The position numbers and the translations under genes were made by a program. The notes beneath the pieces were generated by a model, which saw only the letters and a list, made by a program, of their open reading frames with translations, did no database searches and was not told where the DNA came from. A stretch of DNA of 64,000 nucleotides from an uncultured Clostridia bacterium. Its GTDB lineage: Bacteria > Bacillota > Clostridia > Lachnospirales > Lachnospiraceae. The DNA is taken from positions 1 through 64,000 of the forward strand of contig CANDNA010000015.1 in the NCBI GenBank assembly GCA_947385955.1, given 5' to 3'. Of the stretch, positions 27,028 to 37,124 are shown piece by piece (position 1 is the stretch's first letter; each line of letters starts with the position of its first letter).

Positions 27028-28902
27028 ATGTGTGGTATTTGTGGTTATATTTCGAATAAGAGTATATCGGATGAAGCGCTGAAGGATATGAACGATACCA
27101 TGTATCACAGAGGGCCGGATGATTCGGGCCTCTGGCAGGAGCAGGCCAAGCACGGCGTTGTGGGGTTGGCACAGCGGCGGCTGTCTATTTTTGACCTGTC
27201 TGCTGCCGGACATCAGCCCATGTTTTCCGGGGACGGAAAGGTGGTAGTGGTATACAATGGGGAAATCTATAATTTCAGAGAGCTGAGAAAGGAGCTGGAA
27301 CGATCCGGTCGCCGGTTTGGCTCTTCCTGTGATACGGAAGTATTGCTGGCAGCCTGGCAGGAATGGGGCAGCGACTGTTTCCGGCGGTTCAACGGTATGT
27401 TTGCCCTGGGATTGTATGAAAGAGAAACGGGCAGACTGATCCTGGCAAGGGACCGGATGGGAAAGAAGCCTCTGTACTATTATCAGAAGGGAAAGGACTT
27501 CGTATTTGCCTCTGAACTGAAGCCGATTATGAAATTTCCCCGTTTCCGAAAAGCGGTCAACAAGCAGATGGTAGAGAAATTTCTGTGCAGCAAATACATT
27601 GAAGCCCCCTGGTCGGTTTTTGAGGATACCTGGAAGATGTGCCCCGGTACGTATCTGGTACTGGAAGACGGAAAAACAACCGTTCATACCTATTGGGATA
27701 TCAGAGAAAAAAAGGCAGGGGGAGAAGCACATCCGCTGACCTTTGAAAAAGCATTGCAAGAGATGGACAGCCTGGTCAGGGATGCAGTCAGGCGCCGGCT
27801 GGAAGCGGATGTACCGGTGGGGACATTTCTCAGCGGCGGCATTGATTCCACACTGGTGACGGCAGTGGCACGGCAGGTGTCGGGAGGGCAGGTAAAGAGC
27901 TTTTCCATAGGATTTCATGAAAAGGAGAGAAATGAAGCTGTCTATGCGGCGGAAATTGCCGCTCATATCGGGACACAGCACAGGGAATTGTACATCGGGG
28001 ATCAGGAAACTCTGGAGATGATAAAGGATCTGCCTTATTATTATGATGAACCTTTTTCGGATTCTTCCCAGCTCCCCACCATGCTGGTGTCTCAGCTGGC
28101 GTCGGAAGAGATTACCGTGGCCCTGTCCGGGGACGGCGGCGATGAGCTGTACTGTGGCTATCAAATGTATGACTGGACATATATTGCCCAGAAAGCAGAC
28201 TGGCTGGGCAGTGCGGCGTCCCATATTCCCGGTATGCATTTTCTGGAGGAGAAAGTGCCGCCGGAGCTGCGGGCATTTCTTCGAAACCGGAATCCGGATG
28301 AAAAGACTCAGCTCTTTCTGGGAGTCATGATTGAGGAAGCCGACCGGCTGCTGGGTATGAAAGGCCGCAATGTAAAACTGGCGCAGGAAAAAGATCTGAA
28401 ATATAAAAACTGGCAGGAACGGCGGATGCTTCTGGATATGATGACCTATCTGCCGGATGAAGTGCTGGCCAAGACAGACAGGGCATCCATGAAATATTCT
28501 CTGGAGGTGCGCTGCCCTCTGCTGGATTACCGGATGGTGGAGCAGTCTTTTGCGATTCCTCATCAGTATAAATATATGAGGGGGGATAAAAAGCATATTC
28601 TGAAAGCGCTGACCTATCGGTATGTGCCAAAAGAGCTGCTGGATCGGCCGAAAAAGGGGTTTGGCGTGCCTTTGAGAAAGTGGCTGCGGACAGTGCTTGG
28701 GCCGGAGATCAGGAAGTATGCGGATCCGACGATACTGAAGAGACAGGATATCTTTGTGCCGGCAGCAGTGGAAGAGCTGATCGGGAAGCAGGAAAAGTCG
28801 GATAAAATTATGTACAGCTCCATGCTCTGGTCTTTTTATGTGTTCCAGCGCTGGTATCAGATGTATATTGAGGATTTGTGGAGTGAAGGATATGGAGCAT
28901 AA
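27028..28902 (+). CDS. AsnB-like glutamine-dependent amidotransferase (first of three)
   Basis: The 624-residue two-domain enzyme has an N-terminal class II glutaminase, beginning MCGICGYISN with nucleophile C2 and containing HRGPDDSG and YNGEIYN. A C-terminal synthetase domain has the pyrophosphatase loop SGGIDSTLVTAV (from S269) and LSGDGGDELYCGYQ. The general reaction is ATP-driven amidation of a carboxylate using glutamine. Within polysaccharide clusters such homologues (for example Francisella WbtH) amidate uronic acids. The ATG at 27028 is required for C2 to be the nucleophile; a longer frame upstream overlaps the GT. It is closest to ordinary asparagine synthetases of the three copies, so true asparagine synthesis is the main alternative. 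Confidence 0.85.
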   Translation: MCGICGYISNKSISDEALKDMNDTMYHRGPDDSGLWQEQAKHGVVGLAQRRLSIFDLSAAGHQPMFSGDGKVVVVYNGEIYNFRELRKELERSGRRFGSSCDTEVLLAAWQEWGSDCFRRFNGMFALGLYERETGRLILARDRMGKKPLYYYQKGKDFVFASELKPIMKFPRFRKAVNKQMVEKFLCSKYIEAPWSVFEDTWKMCPGTYLVLEDGKTTVHTYWDIREKKAGGEAHPLTFEKALQEMDSLVRDAVRRRLEADVPVGTFLSGGIDSTLVTAVARQVSGGQVKSFSIGFHEKERNEAVYAAEIAAHIGTQHRELYIGDQETLEMIKDLPYYYDEPFSDSSQLPTMLVSQLASEEITVALSGDGGDELYCGYQMYDWTYIAQKADWLGSAASHIPGMHFLEEKVPPELRAFLRNRNPDEKTQLFLGVMIEEADRLLGMKGRNVKLAQEKDLKYKNWQERRMLLDMMTYLPDEVLAKTDRASMKYSLEVRCPLLDYRMVEQSFAIPHQYKYMRGDKKHILKALTYRYVPKELLDRPKKGFGVPLRKWLRTVLGPEIRKYADPTILKRQDIFVPAAVEELIGKQEKSDKIMYSSMLWSFYVFQRWYQMYIEDLWSEGYGA

Positions 28903-30097
28903 AATATTAATTGTATCCTCTTCTCTGGATACAGGCGGAGCGCAGAAGATGATCTCCAATATTACGACCAATCTGCCGCAGGGATGGGAAGCGGATATCC
29001 TGTTAAATTCTGCTGATAATATACAGTTTCCTTATAAAGGTAAAATTTTTTCACTGGATATTCCGGAGCCCTCCAGCAGGACCAGTATTCTCTATCAGGG
29101 CAGGGTACTGCTGAAAAGACTGAAAATGCTCAGAAAACTGAAGCGTAAGAATCGTTACAGGGCATGCATCAGTCTCCTGGACAGCGCCAATGTGGCTAAT
29201 ATCATGACCGGGCATAAATATTGCAAGGTGATTATTACAGCAGTAATCAATATGTCGGAAAGCGGGCATATCAAAGTGTATAAATACATTGTCTTTCCGC
29301 TGGTAAAATTATTTTACAATCATGCAGACCGTATTATTGCCCAGAACACAGCCATCAGGGATGATCTGATCCGGCATTTCGGGCTGCGGAAAGAACTGTT
29401 TACGATTATTTACAATGGAATTGACGGAAAAGCCATTGAGAAGGTTGCCCAAAATCCTCTCGAAAAAGATGACTTTGCCTGGTTTTCCAGGGAGAGAACG
29501 ATCGTAACGGCAGGGCGTCTGACCTATGCAAAGGGACAATGGCACCTGATCCGTGCGTTTACAAAGGTATTGGAAGAGGTGCCGGATGCCAGACTGGTGA
29601 TTTTTGGTATAGGAGAACTGGAAGAATATCTGAACCGGCTGATCCGGGAATATGGAATTGAAAAATCCGTATATATCAAAGGATTTGATGCCAAGCTGGA
29701 TAAATACATCGCCAACAGCGCCGTGTTTGTATTGCCTTCCATGCTGGAAGGAATGCCAACAGCCCTGCTGGAAGCGATGGCCTGCGGGACGGCGTCCATT
29801 GTAACCGATTTTAAAAGCGGCGCCAGGGAAATTATGGATTTTCCTGCAGAAGACCGGATAGAAGATATCATGCAGACAGAATATGGCATCATTACACCTG
29901 TCTGCAGCGGAGAACTCCGGGAAGCCGCAGAACCGCTGGAAGAACATGAAAAGATGCTGGCGGATGCTGTGATCCGGATACTGAAGGATAAAAACCTGAG
30001 AGAGACATGTGCAGAGGGCGGTAAGAGGCGGAGCCGGGATTTTGAAATGAAAAAACTGGTAGAACAGTGGGTTGCCGTGATAGAAAAGCAGGGGTAA
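28892..30097 (+). CDS. Glycosyltransferase family 4
   Basis: The 401-residue GT-B enzyme opens ILIVSSSLDTGGAQKMISNI, with the D-T-G-G-A-Q/E-K loop common to N-acetylhexosamine transferases. It also has VTAGRLTYAKGQWHLIRAF and FVLPSMLEGMPTALLEAMAC. Its start overlaps the AsnB-like gene by eleven bases; an in-frame ATG 54 bases earlier lies within that gene and is rejected. An insertion after the donor motif (DFPAEDRIEDIMQTE) is unusual for the family. From this gene onward the base composition is visibly richer in A+T than upstream. Confidence 0.87.
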   Translation: MEHKILIVSSSLDTGGAQKMISNITTNLPQGWEADILLNSADNIQFPYKGKIFSLDIPEPSSRTSILYQGRVLLKRLKMLRKLKRKNRYRACISLLDSANVANIMTGHKYCKVIITAVINMSESGHIKVYKYIVFPLVKLFYNHADRIIAQNTAIRDDLIRHFGLRKELFTIIYNGIDGKAIEKVAQNPLEKDDFAWFSRERTIVTAGRLTYAKGQWHLIRAFTKVLEEVPDARLVIFGIGELEEYLNRLIREYGIEKSVYIKGFDAKLDKYIANSAVFVLPSMLEGMPTALLEAMACGTASIVTDFKSGAREIMDFPAEDRIEDIMQTEYGIITPVCSGELREAAEPLEEHEKMLADAVIRILKDKNLRETCAEGGKRRSRDFEMKKLVEQWVAVIEKQG

Positions 30098-30102
30098 AGG
30101 AA

Positions 30103-31488
30103 ATGAAACATGTATTGCTGATTTGTGAATATTTTGCACCACAGAATATCATTGCCGCTATCCGGTTTACCAAGACAGTAAAATATCTGGCGGCAACAGG
30201 AAAGTACCATTTTTGGGTGATTACGAAAAAAAATGGAGAAGATTGTCCCGATGATGCCCTGCTGACCAGAGACATTGCAAGCGTCTCTGAATATGTTACT
30301 GTGCTGCCTGTAGATATGGATAAAAAACTGATCAAACGGGTTAAGGCACTGATTCATAAAAAGGCAAAACAAACAGGCCAGACAGCAGATATGGGAAAGG
30401 GGCGCCATCAGGACGATGCTTATTTTATCATTCAGGAGAAATTTGTTTCTTGCAGACAGCGTGGATGGCGGGGAGAGTGTAAGAGAAAATTCGGCAGGTT
30501 ACTGCTTTTGCTGAACGACTTATACGATTTGTTATTTGAATATATGTTTGTCCTGAAAGGGAAAAAAGTTCTGAAGCAGATTCCGATGAAAAAGGTAGAG
30601 ATTATGATTTCTTCCTATGGACAGATGGGTGCTCACAGATTGGCTCTGGCATGTAAAAGGAAGAAAAAGAAGCTGCACTGGATTGCAGATTACCGGGACC
30701 CGGTGACCGCAGCTACTGGCATCGTACAGAATTATCTCCTGTATCTGGCTAAACAGACTGACCGGAAGGCAGATTTTATTACGGGTGTTACAGATTCCTG
30801 TATCGGTTCGGGAAAGTACCCGGAAAAGCATCATGTGATCTGCAATGGTTATGACAGTGACGATATCAGGGGATTTGCTCCAGGCCATAGAAATAAAAAG
30901 CTGATTATCGGTTATACGGGAAATCTGTATTATAAAAAAAGTGAGATGACACAGCTATTTCATATTATTTCTGATCTGCAAAAAGAAGGAAAAGTGGACA
31001 GCAGTAAAATTTCTGTGGTTTATGCAGGAAAACAGTTCTATATTCTGGAAAAGCAGGCAGAGCGTTATGGATTGAAGGGGCTGATTGATTACAGAGGCGT
31101 GGTATCCCGGCAGGAGGCTGTTCAGATTCAATATGAGTCGGATATATTATGTGCACTGACATGGAATAACAAAGGCAATGACAATATTCTTACCGGCAAA
31201 TTCCTGGAGTATTTTATGATGCACAAACCGGTATTTGCCATTGTAACAGGCAATAAACCGAACAGTATGATGAAACGGGTCATAGAGGAAGCTGAGTTGG
31301 GATTTTGTCTGGAAGAGTGCTATTTCAGGCGGGATTATCAGTATGCCAGAAAATGGTTTCTGGAAAAGTATGAAGAATTTATGGATACGGGATGTGTGGT
31401 ATGCCATCCCAAAGAGGAAATTCTGAAAACATACAGCAGCCAGAAAACGGCAGAAAAATTTGATAATCTGATCCGGACATTCGGCTGA
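30103..31488 (+). CDS. GT-B glycosyltransferase, group A paralogue 1
   Basis: The 461-residue protein opens VLLICEYFAPQNIIAAIRFT and contains WIADYRDPVTAATG, ISSYGQMGAHRLALACK, IIGYTGNLYYKKSE and LTGKFLEYFMMHKPVF. It belongs to a GT4-like group in which the D-x-R-D-P segment is conserved. It shares these blocks with the gene at 39433 (ICSEYFAPYQNVGSVKFT, WISDFRDPVG, LIYTGSFYHKN, LAGKTLGYLMLKKPI), so the two are paralogues. The start is ATG 30103; the frame extends upstream into the preceding gene. It is followed at once by a group B GT, as its paralogue is. A polybasic insertion (GKGRHQDDAYF to CKRKFG, about residues 112-145) distinguishes it. Confidence 0.76.
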   Translation: MKHVLLICEYFAPQNIIAAIRFTKTVKYLAATGKYHFWVITKKNGEDCPDDALLTRDIASVSEYVTVLPVDMDKKLIKRVKALIHKKAKQTGQTADMGKGRHQDDAYFIIQEKFVSCRQRGWRGECKRKFGRLLLLLNDLYDLLFEYMFVLKGKKVLKQIPMKKVEIMISSYGQMGAHRLALACKRKKKKLHWIADYRDPVTAATGIVQNYLLYLAKQTDRKADFITGVTDSCIGSGKYPEKHHVICNGYDSDDIRGFAPGHRNKKLIIGYTGNLYYKKSEMTQLFHIISDLQKEGKVDSSKISVVYAGKQFYILEKQAERYGLKGLIDYRGVVSRQEAVQIQYESDILCALTWNNKGNDNILTGKFLEYFMMHKPVFAIVTGNKPNSMMKRVIEEAELGFCLEECYFRRDYQYARKWFLEKYEEFMDTGCVVCHPKEEILKTYSSQKTAEKFDNLIRTFG

Positions 31489-31508
31489 CGGGAAAGGATG
31501 AGAAGAAT

Positions 31509-32636
31509 ATGACAAAAATACTCCACATCGCTTATCTTCACCGAAAGGATGATATCAGAATTGTGCAGAAGGAATGCATGAGCCTGGTCCGGGGCGGATA
31601 TAAGGTTTATTATACCACTGCAGATTTGGCTGAAAATGGACAGACTCCGGAAGCGATTCATTATATTCCGCTGAAAGGGAAAAATGATTCCATGCTGGTA
31701 AATTATATAGTTAACCGGGAGTTAAAAGAAGAATACTGCAGGATCATAGAAAAAGTGAAACCGCAGATTGTCCATATTCACGAGTATGGAATCTCGTACT
31801 TGGTGAAGCTGATTAAAAAAAGATATCCTGGCATCCGGGTGATCTATGATGTACATGAAAATAACGCCTATGAAAATTATGAAATGGATTTGGAACGATA
31901 CGGAAAGCTGCTCGCAGGAGCCGTTGCACGGCTGAGAGGTTATAAAGAACATGAAGCCTGTAGTTGTGCAGATGCCGTGATTACTGCAACCCCGCATCTG
32001 AGAAAAATACTTACAAAATATTGTAAAAGGATTATTACAGTTCATAATTATCCCATTATAAAAGCAGAAAGAGAGGATAAAACAGACAAGAAAGGGAAAA
32101 AGGTCTGTTACGCAGGAGGACTGACGGAGGGCAGAGGAATATCCAGACTGGTAGCCATAAGTCCTGATATTGATGGGGAAGTGCATCTTGCCGGACCTGT
32201 TTCAGATTCTTATTTGCAATATCTCCGACAAAGCTATAAAAAAGAAGAAGGTAAGAGTTGGTTTTACCGGGGATATCTGAACCGGGAGGAAATTTTGCAG
32301 TTATATGCGGAATGTAGTGTGGGAGTATGTCTGCTGAAAAAAAGTATCAATTGGATCTCTTCATTGCCGATCAAATTATTTGAATATATGGAAGCGGGAC
32401 TTCCGGTAGTGGTCAGTGATTTCCCGGTCTGGAGAAAAATCGTGGAAGATGCGGGCTGTGGGTATTGCGTGGATGAAAACGATTCTCAGGCAATTTGTGA
32501 AGCAATCAATAAGTTGTTGGCTGATACAGAATCTGCCAGGATTATGGGAGAAAACGGAAGAAAAGCAGTGATTCGGAAGTATAACTGGAAAAAAGAGGAA
32601 AGAAAACTTTTACAAATTTATAAGGAACTGGTATAA
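31509..32636 (+). CDS. Glycosyltransferase family 4, group B paralogue 1
   Basis: The 375-residue GT-B enzyme opens [20 protein letters not shown] and has [60 protein letters not shown] and [20 protein letters not shown]. The same blocks recur in the genes at 40728 and 45705, which makes a family of three in this locus; this copy is the most divergent (KDDIRI instead of DDSRI, no DTPRY after the VHE motif). It probably adds a related sugar or linkage to the other two. A GAAAGGATGAGAAG site precedes the ATG. Confidence 0.86.
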   Translation: MTKILHIAYLHRKDDIRIVQKECMSLVRGGYKVYYTTADLAENGQTPEAIHYIPLKGKNDSMLVNYIVNRELKEEYCRIIEKVKPQIVHIHEYGISYLVKLIKKRYPGIRVIYDVHENNAYENYEMDLERYGKLLAGAVARLRGYKEHEACSCADAVITATPHLRKILTKYCKRIITVHNYPIIKAEREDKTDKKGKKVCYAGGLTEGRGISRLVAISPDIDGEVHLAGPVSDSYLQYLRQSYKKEEGKSWFYRGYLNREEILQLYAECSVGVCLLKKSINWISSLPIKLFEYMEAGLPVVVSDFPVWRKIVEDAGCGYCVDENDSQAICEAINKLLADTESARIMGENGRKAVIRKYNWKKEERKLLQIYKELV

Positions 32637-32658
32637 TGCAGAAGTAAAGGAGTCAGAA

Positions 32659-33156
32659 ATGGACTATTTTATACATGAATCGAGTTATATTGACAGTGAT
32701 GTAACCATAGGAAAGGATACAAAGATCTGGCATTTTTGCCATGTGCAGTCCGGCGCTGTGATTGGCAGCGGATGCAGCCTGGGACAGAATGTAAATATTT
32801 CCAGCCATGTCAGGATCGGAAATGGGGTAAAGATACAAAACAATGTTTCCGTTTACGAGGGTGTAAGCATTGAGGACAATGTGTTTTTAGGACCATCCTG
32901 TGTGTTTACCAATGATCTGACGCCGCGGGCAGCATATCCGAAAGGGCGTGAGAATTATAAGAAAACTCATGTTGAAGAAGGGGCGTCTATCGGGGCGAAT
33001 GCAACTATTGTTTGTGGGCATACTATAGGCAGATATGCGATGGTGGCGGCTGGAGCTGTTGTAACAAAGGATGTGCCGGAATATACATTGGTGGCCGGTG
33101 TGCCGGCAAGGCCAATCGGAAAAGTGGATCGGGAAGGAAATATCGTATCAGAATAA
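32659..33156 (+). CDS. wlbB: WlbB/WbpD-like N-acetyltransferase for a 3-amino uronic acid (left-handed beta helix)
   Basis: The 165-residue hexapeptide-repeat enzyme has [20 protein letters not shown], repeated I-G-x-G / V-x-I-x-N-N-V turns, and a DLTPRAAYP loop in the middle. The end reads [19 protein letters not shown], the hallmark of WlbB/WbpD. The family acetylates UDP-GlcNAc3NA at N3 to give UDP-GlcNAc3NAcA. The next two genes are the matching aminotransferase and dehydrogenase, so the assignment rests on both sequence and context. The AAAGGAG ribosome site is seven bases before ATG 32659. Confidence 0.88.
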   Translation: MDYFIHESSYIDSDVTIGKDTKIWHFCHVQSGAVIGSGCSLGQNVNISSHVRIGNGVKIQNNVSVYEGVSIEDNVFLGPSCVFTNDLTPRAAYPKGRENYKKTHVEEGASIGANATIVCGHTIGRYAMVAAGAVVTKDVPEYTLVAGVPARPIGKVDREGNIVSE

Positions 33157-33170
33157 AGAAGGATGAAGAG

Positions 33171-34301
33171 ATGGAATTCAGAGATTTAAAAGAACAGTAT
33201 CGCAGAAATCAGGAAAAAATAGACCAGGCGATGCAGGAAGTCGTTTTGGACAGTAATTTTATCAGCGGCCGTCAGGTAGCTGAACTGGAGGAGATGCTTG
33301 CCGGGTATACAGGGGTGAAACATTGTATCGCCTGTGCGAATGGTACAGATGCATTGCAGCTTGCATTGATGGTATGGAATATCGGAGCCGGTGACGCAGT
33401 GTTTGTACCGGATTTTACTTTTTTTTCTACAGCAGAGGTGGTGTCTTTGTTGGGGGCGACACCTGTATTTGTGGATATTGACAGGCGGACATTCAATATG
33501 TCAGCAGAATCTCTGGAAGCCGCGATTCAAAAAGTGCAGGAAGAGGGAAAGCTGCAGGCAAAGGTGATTATAGCAGTGGACTTGTTTGGACAACCTGCTG
33601 ACTATGACCAGATTCGTCCGATTGCGGAAAAATATGGTTGCAGACTGTTGGAGGACAGTGCACAGGGATTTGGCGGAAACATACGAGGGAAGATGGACTG
33701 TTCGTTTGGAGATATTGCCACCACTTCCTTTTTCCCGGCCAAACCCCTGGGATGTTATGGGGACGGGGGAGCTGTATTTACTGATTGTGATGAGTGGGCG
33801 GAATTGCTCCGGTCCTATCGTGTACATGGAAAAGGCAGCGACAAATATGACAATGTGCGTATCGGATTAAATTCCCGTCTGGATACCATACAGGCAGCTA
33901 TACTGAGGGTGAAATTTGAGGTATTTCAGAAATACGAACTGGAAGAAGTAAATCGGTTTGCAGGAGAATATACAAAAAGACTGGAAAATGCGGTAGTGAC
34001 ACCGACAGTACTGCCAGAATATACTTCCAGTTGGGCGCAATACAGCATTTTGTGTAAAAATGCCGACGAGAGGGCGCAGATACAGGCAGCGCTGCAGGCA
34101 GAGCAGATCCCTTCCATGATATATTACCGAAAACCCATGCATGAACAGGGGGCTTTCAGAGGACAAAAAGATACCTGCCCGGTTGAATTGAATGTGACGG
34201 AAGAAATTTGCCGCCAGGTATTGTCTCTGCCTATGCACCCTTATATGGATATAGTGGATATTGACAGGATTACAGACATTATAAAAGGTACAGTAAAGTG
34301 A
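33171..34301 (+). CDS. wlbC: WlbC/WbpE-like aminotransferase for UDP-3-keto-GlcNAcA
   Basis: The 376-residue DegT-family PLP enzyme has MEFRDLKEQYRRNQEKIDQA at the N-terminus, HCIACANGTDALQLALM, FVPDFTFFSTAEVV and LLEDSAQGFGGNIRG. The PLP lysine is K191 in SFFPAKPLGCYGDGGA, a form characteristic of WbpE/WlbC. It would transfer an amino group from glutamate to C3 of UDP-3-keto-GlcNAcA, made by the dehydrogenase encoded next door. The ATG at 33171 matches the usual start of the family; the in-frame upstream extension overlaps wlbB in another frame and has no homology. Confidence 0.9.
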   Translation: MEFRDLKEQYRRNQEKIDQAMQEVVLDSNFISGRQVAELEEMLAGYTGVKHCIACANGTDALQLALMVWNIGAGDAVFVPDFTFFSTAEVVSLLGATPVFVDIDRRTFNMSAESLEAAIQKVQEEGKLQAKVIIAVDLFGQPADYDQIRPIAEKYGCRLLEDSAQGFGGNIRGKMDCSFGDIATTSFFPAKPLGCYGDGGAVFTDCDEWAELLRSYRVHGKGSDKYDNVRIGLNSRLDTIQAAILRVKFEVFQKYELEEVNRFAGEYTKRLENAVVTPTVLPEYTSSWAQYSILCKNADERAQIQAALQAEQIPSMIYYRKPMHEQGAFRGQKDTCPVELNVTEEICRQVLSLPMHPYMDIVDIDRITDIIKGTVK

Positions 34302-34319
34302 CAGAATGGAGGAAGTAAG

Positions 34320-35393
34320 ATGAAATATGCATTGATTGGCTGTGGAAGAATATCACCAAATCACATTGCCGCAGCGAAAGCGAATAAGCTGACGTTTGTA
34401 GGATTGTGTGATTTGGATGCTGAAAATATAAAGGATAAGGTCATTAAATTTAAACTGGACAGGAATATTCCCCAGTATACGGACTATCATGAAATGCTGG
34501 AAAAAGAAAAACCGGATCTGGTGGCTATCGCAACGGAAAGCGGTAAGCATGCTTCTATCGCGCTGGACTGCATTGATGCAGGATGCAATCTGATTATTGA
34601 GAAACCGATTGCCCTGTCTTTGGCAGATGCGGATGAGATTATTCGAAGAGGGGCGGAAAAAGGTGTTAAAGTATGTGCCTGCCATCAGAACCGATTCAAT
34701 AAATCCATACAGAAGATCCGGGAAGCGTTGGAAATGGGGCGCTTCGGAAGGATGTTTTATGGTACAGCACATATTCGCTGGAACCGGGGATATGAATATT
34801 ACAGCAGGGCAAACTGGCGCGGCACATGGGAACAGGATGGAGGTGCACTGATGAATCAGTGTATCCATAACATTGACCTGTTGCGTTGGATGATGGGCGA
34901 TGAAGTTGAAGAAGTCATTGGTATGACAGATAAGCTGAATCATCCCTATATTGATGCGGAAGATATGGGAATCGCACTGATCAGGTTCAAAAACGGCGGA
35001 TACGGCATCGTGGAAGGGACAACAGATATTTATCCTCAAAACCTGGAAGAAACATTATATCTGTTTGGCAAAAAGGGTACTGTAAAGGCAGGAGGGCAGT
35101 CTGTCAATGTGATTGAGGAATGGCGATTTGCCGATATGCTGGACAATGCGGAGGAAGTAAAAAGAGAGTTCCATGAGAACCCGCCGAATGTATATGGACA
35201 CGGACATACCCCTCTGTATGCGGATGTGATTGAGGCGATTGAGACAGACAGGGCTCCCTATGTGGATGCACAGGCAGGTAAGAGAGCACTGGAGCTGGTA
35301 TTGGCTATTTATAAATCGGCTCAGGAAGGATGTAAGGTGAAGCTGCCGTTGAAAGAATGTTCTACAATGGAATTTAAGGGCAGATTTCAGTAA
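34320..35393 (+). CDS. wlbA: WlbA/WbpB-like UDP-GlcNAcA 3-dehydrogenase (Gfo/Idh/MocA)
   Basis: The 357-residue oxidoreductase has the Rossmann start YALIGCGRISPNHIAAAKAN, the NAD-binding EKPIALSLADADE segment, ACHQNRFNKSIQKIREALEM, and DGGALMNQCIHNIDLLRWMM with the catalytic-site Lys/His positions of the family. It oxidises UDP-GlcNAcA at C3. With wlbC and wlbB it forms a three-step set for UDP-GlcNAc3NAcA. The UDP-GlcNAc 6-dehydrogenase that would feed it is at 48.9 kb. A WlbD/WbpI 2-epimerase is not seen, so the product should stay in the gluco series unless the epimerase is elsewhere. Confidence 0.9.
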   Translation: MKYALIGCGRISPNHIAAAKANKLTFVGLCDLDAENIKDKVIKFKLDRNIPQYTDYHEMLEKEKPDLVAIATESGKHASIALDCIDAGCNLIIEKPIALSLADADEIIRRGAEKGVKVCACHQNRFNKSIQKIREALEMGRFGRMFYGTAHIRWNRGYEYYSRANWRGTWEQDGGALMNQCIHNIDLLRWMMGDEVEEVIGMTDKLNHPYIDAEDMGIALIRFKNGGYGIVEGTTDIYPQNLEETLYLFGKKGTVKAGGQSVNVIEEWRFADMLDNAEEVKREFHENPPNVYGHGHTPLYADVIEAIETDRAPYVDAQAGKRALELVLAIYKSAQEGCKVKLPLKECSTMEFKGRFQ

Positions 35394-35431
35394 GAAAGAG
35401 CAAGATATCTGAATGAAAAAAGGAATGTGTC

Positions 35432-36412
35432 ATGAAAAAAGTATTGGTAACGGGTGCAGATGGATTTATTGGAAGTCATTTGACAGAAGAGTTGGTTAAA
35501 AGGGGATATGAAGTAAAGGCTTTTGTTTATTATAATTCTTTTAATTCTAATGGGTGGCTGGATACATTGCCGGAATCCATACTCCAATCTGTTGAAATCT
35601 GTAGTGGAGATGTGAGGGATGCACATGGTGTTGAGCAGGCCGTAAAAGGAACGGATGCGGTTTTTCATCTGGCGGCGTTGATTGCGATTCCCTATAGCTA
35701 CAGTTATCCGGATACTTATGTGGACACCAATATAAAAGGAACTTTGAATATTTTACAGGCTGCAAGGATGCACGGGACAAAAAGAGTATTGATCACTTCC
35801 ACTTCAGAAGTATATGGAACTGCAAAGTATATACCCATTGATGAAAAGCATCCTTTCCAGGGACAGTCGCCTTATTCTGCGACTAAGATTGGTGCAGACA
35901 GGCTGGCAGAGAGCTTTTATCGCAGTTTTGATCTGCCGGTTACAATTGTGAGGCCGTTTAATACATTTGGACCAAGACAGTCTGCGAGGGCAGTCATTCC
36001 TACTATTATTATGCAGTTATTGTCAGGGCGCAGTCAGATCAAGCTGGGCGCTCTGACGCCTACAAGAGATTTTAACTATGTGAAAGATACGGCAGGCGGT
36101 TTTATCAGTATATATGAATCCGATAAAACAATCGGGGAAGAAATCAACATTGCGACTCAGAAAGAAATTTCCATTGGGAAACTGGCAGAGGAGCTGATCC
36201 TGCAGATCAACCCCAAAGCAGAGATTGTATGTGACGAACAGCGCATAAGACCGCAGAAAAGTGAGGTAAACCGTTTGCTTGGCTCTAATGAAAAGATCAG
36301 GACCTTGACAGACTGGCAGCCTCGTTATACTTTTGAAGAAGGTCTTGCAGAGACAGTTGCATTTGTAAGAGAAAATCTGGGCAGATATAAGGTGGATCAA
36401 TATAATGTGTAG
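35432..36412 (+). CDS. legB: LegB-like NDP-GlcNAc 4,6-dehydratase (extended SDR)
   Basis: The 326-residue protein has the Rossmann motif VTGADGFIGSHLTEELVKRG and the LegB-typical FVYYNSFNSNGWLDTLPE. It further shows HLAALIAIPYSYSYPDTYVD, TSTSEVYGT, the catalytic YSATK pair and FNTFGPRQSARAVIPTII. LegB enzymes dehydrate UDP- or GDP-GlcNAc to the 4-keto-6-deoxy form. The next two genes are a nucleotidyltransferase (eight-base overlap) and a DegT aminotransferase, so the set probably makes an NDP-4-amino-4,6-dideoxy-N-acetylhexosamine. NeuB-like and hydrolysing-epimerase genes needed for legionaminate are not in the window. Confidence 0.88.
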   Translation: MKKVLVTGADGFIGSHLTEELVKRGYEVKAFVYYNSFNSNGWLDTLPESILQSVEICSGDVRDAHGVEQAVKGTDAVFHLAALIAIPYSYSYPDTYVDTNIKGTLNILQAARMHGTKRVLITSTSEVYGTAKYIPIDEKHPFQGQSPYSATKIGADRLAESFYRSFDLPVTIVRPFNTFGPRQSARAVIPTIIMQLLSGRSQIKLGALTPTRDFNYVKDTAGGFISIYESDKTIGEEINIATQKEISIGKLAEELILQINPKAEIVCDEQRIRPQKSEVNRLLGSNEKIRTLTDWQPRYTFEEGLAETVAFVRENLGRYKVDQYNV

Positions 36413-37109
36413 AAAACTGGCAGTTATATTAGCAGGGGGAAAGGGGACAAGACTGAGGCCCTATACCCTTGCATTGCCGAAGCCCCTGGTTCCGGTAGGA
36501 GAGAGAGCGATTCTGGAAATTGTATTAATGCAGTTGGCTGGTCAGGGATTTACGGATATTTATATAGCAGTTAATCATCAGGCTGAACTGATAGAGGCAT
36601 ATTTTGGCCGTGGGGATAAACTGGGGCTTAAAATATGCTATTTTTTTGAAGAAAAGCCGCTGGGGACGATGGGGCCTTTACGGAACATGGAGGATTTACC
36701 GGAAGATTTCCTGGTAATGAATGGAGATATACTGTCAGATATCAATTATGCTGATTTTTTACAGAGGCATATAGAGCAACAGGCTGTTTTTACCATATCT
36801 GCGTATGAACGGCTGCAGATGGTTGATTATGGTGTACTGGAGATAAAAGACAGATATCTGCAGGGCTTTAAAGAAAAACCCAGTCTGAAATATGATGTGA
36901 GTATGGGAATTTATGCAGTAAACAGGAAAGCATTACAATACATTCCTGTCAATACTTTTTTTGGTTTTGATCATCTTATGGGAAAACTTCTGACAGAACG
37001 GGTTCCGGTCCGGGTGGATCATTTTGACGGTTATTGGATGGATATCGGCAGGCCGGAAGATTATGAACAGGCAGTAACGGATATAGAGACAGGAAAGTTT
37101 TCTGTTTAA
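36405..37109 (+). CDS. Sugar-1-phosphate nucleotidyltransferase (PtmE/GlmU-like, LegB cassette)
   Basis: The 234-residue single-domain protein has the nucleotidyltransferase signature LAGGKGTRLRPYTLALPKPL, MGPLRNMEDLPEDFLVMNGD and GYWMDIGRPEDYEQA. It lacks the CBS domains of Campylobacter PtmE and the acetyltransferase domain of GlmU. It would activate a sugar-1-phosphate, most simply GlcN- or GlcNAc-1-phosphate, with GTP, UTP or another NTP to feed LegB. The start overlaps legB by eight bases. The nucleotide used decides whether the pathway runs on GDP, UDP or another carrier, and it cannot be read here. Confidence 0.82.
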   Translation: MCRKLAVILAGGKGTRLRPYTLALPKPLVPVGERAILEIVLMQLAGQGFTDIYIAVNHQAELIEAYFGRGDKLGLKICYFFEEKPLGTMGPLRNMEDLPEDFLVMNGDILSDINYADFLQRHIEQQAVFTISAYERLQMVDYGVLEIKDRYLQGFKEKPSLKYDVSMGIYAVNRKALQYIPVNTFFGFDHLMGKLLTERVPVRVDHFDGYWMDIGRPEDYEQAVTDIETGKFSV

Positions 37110-37124
37110 GGGAGAAGAATAAGT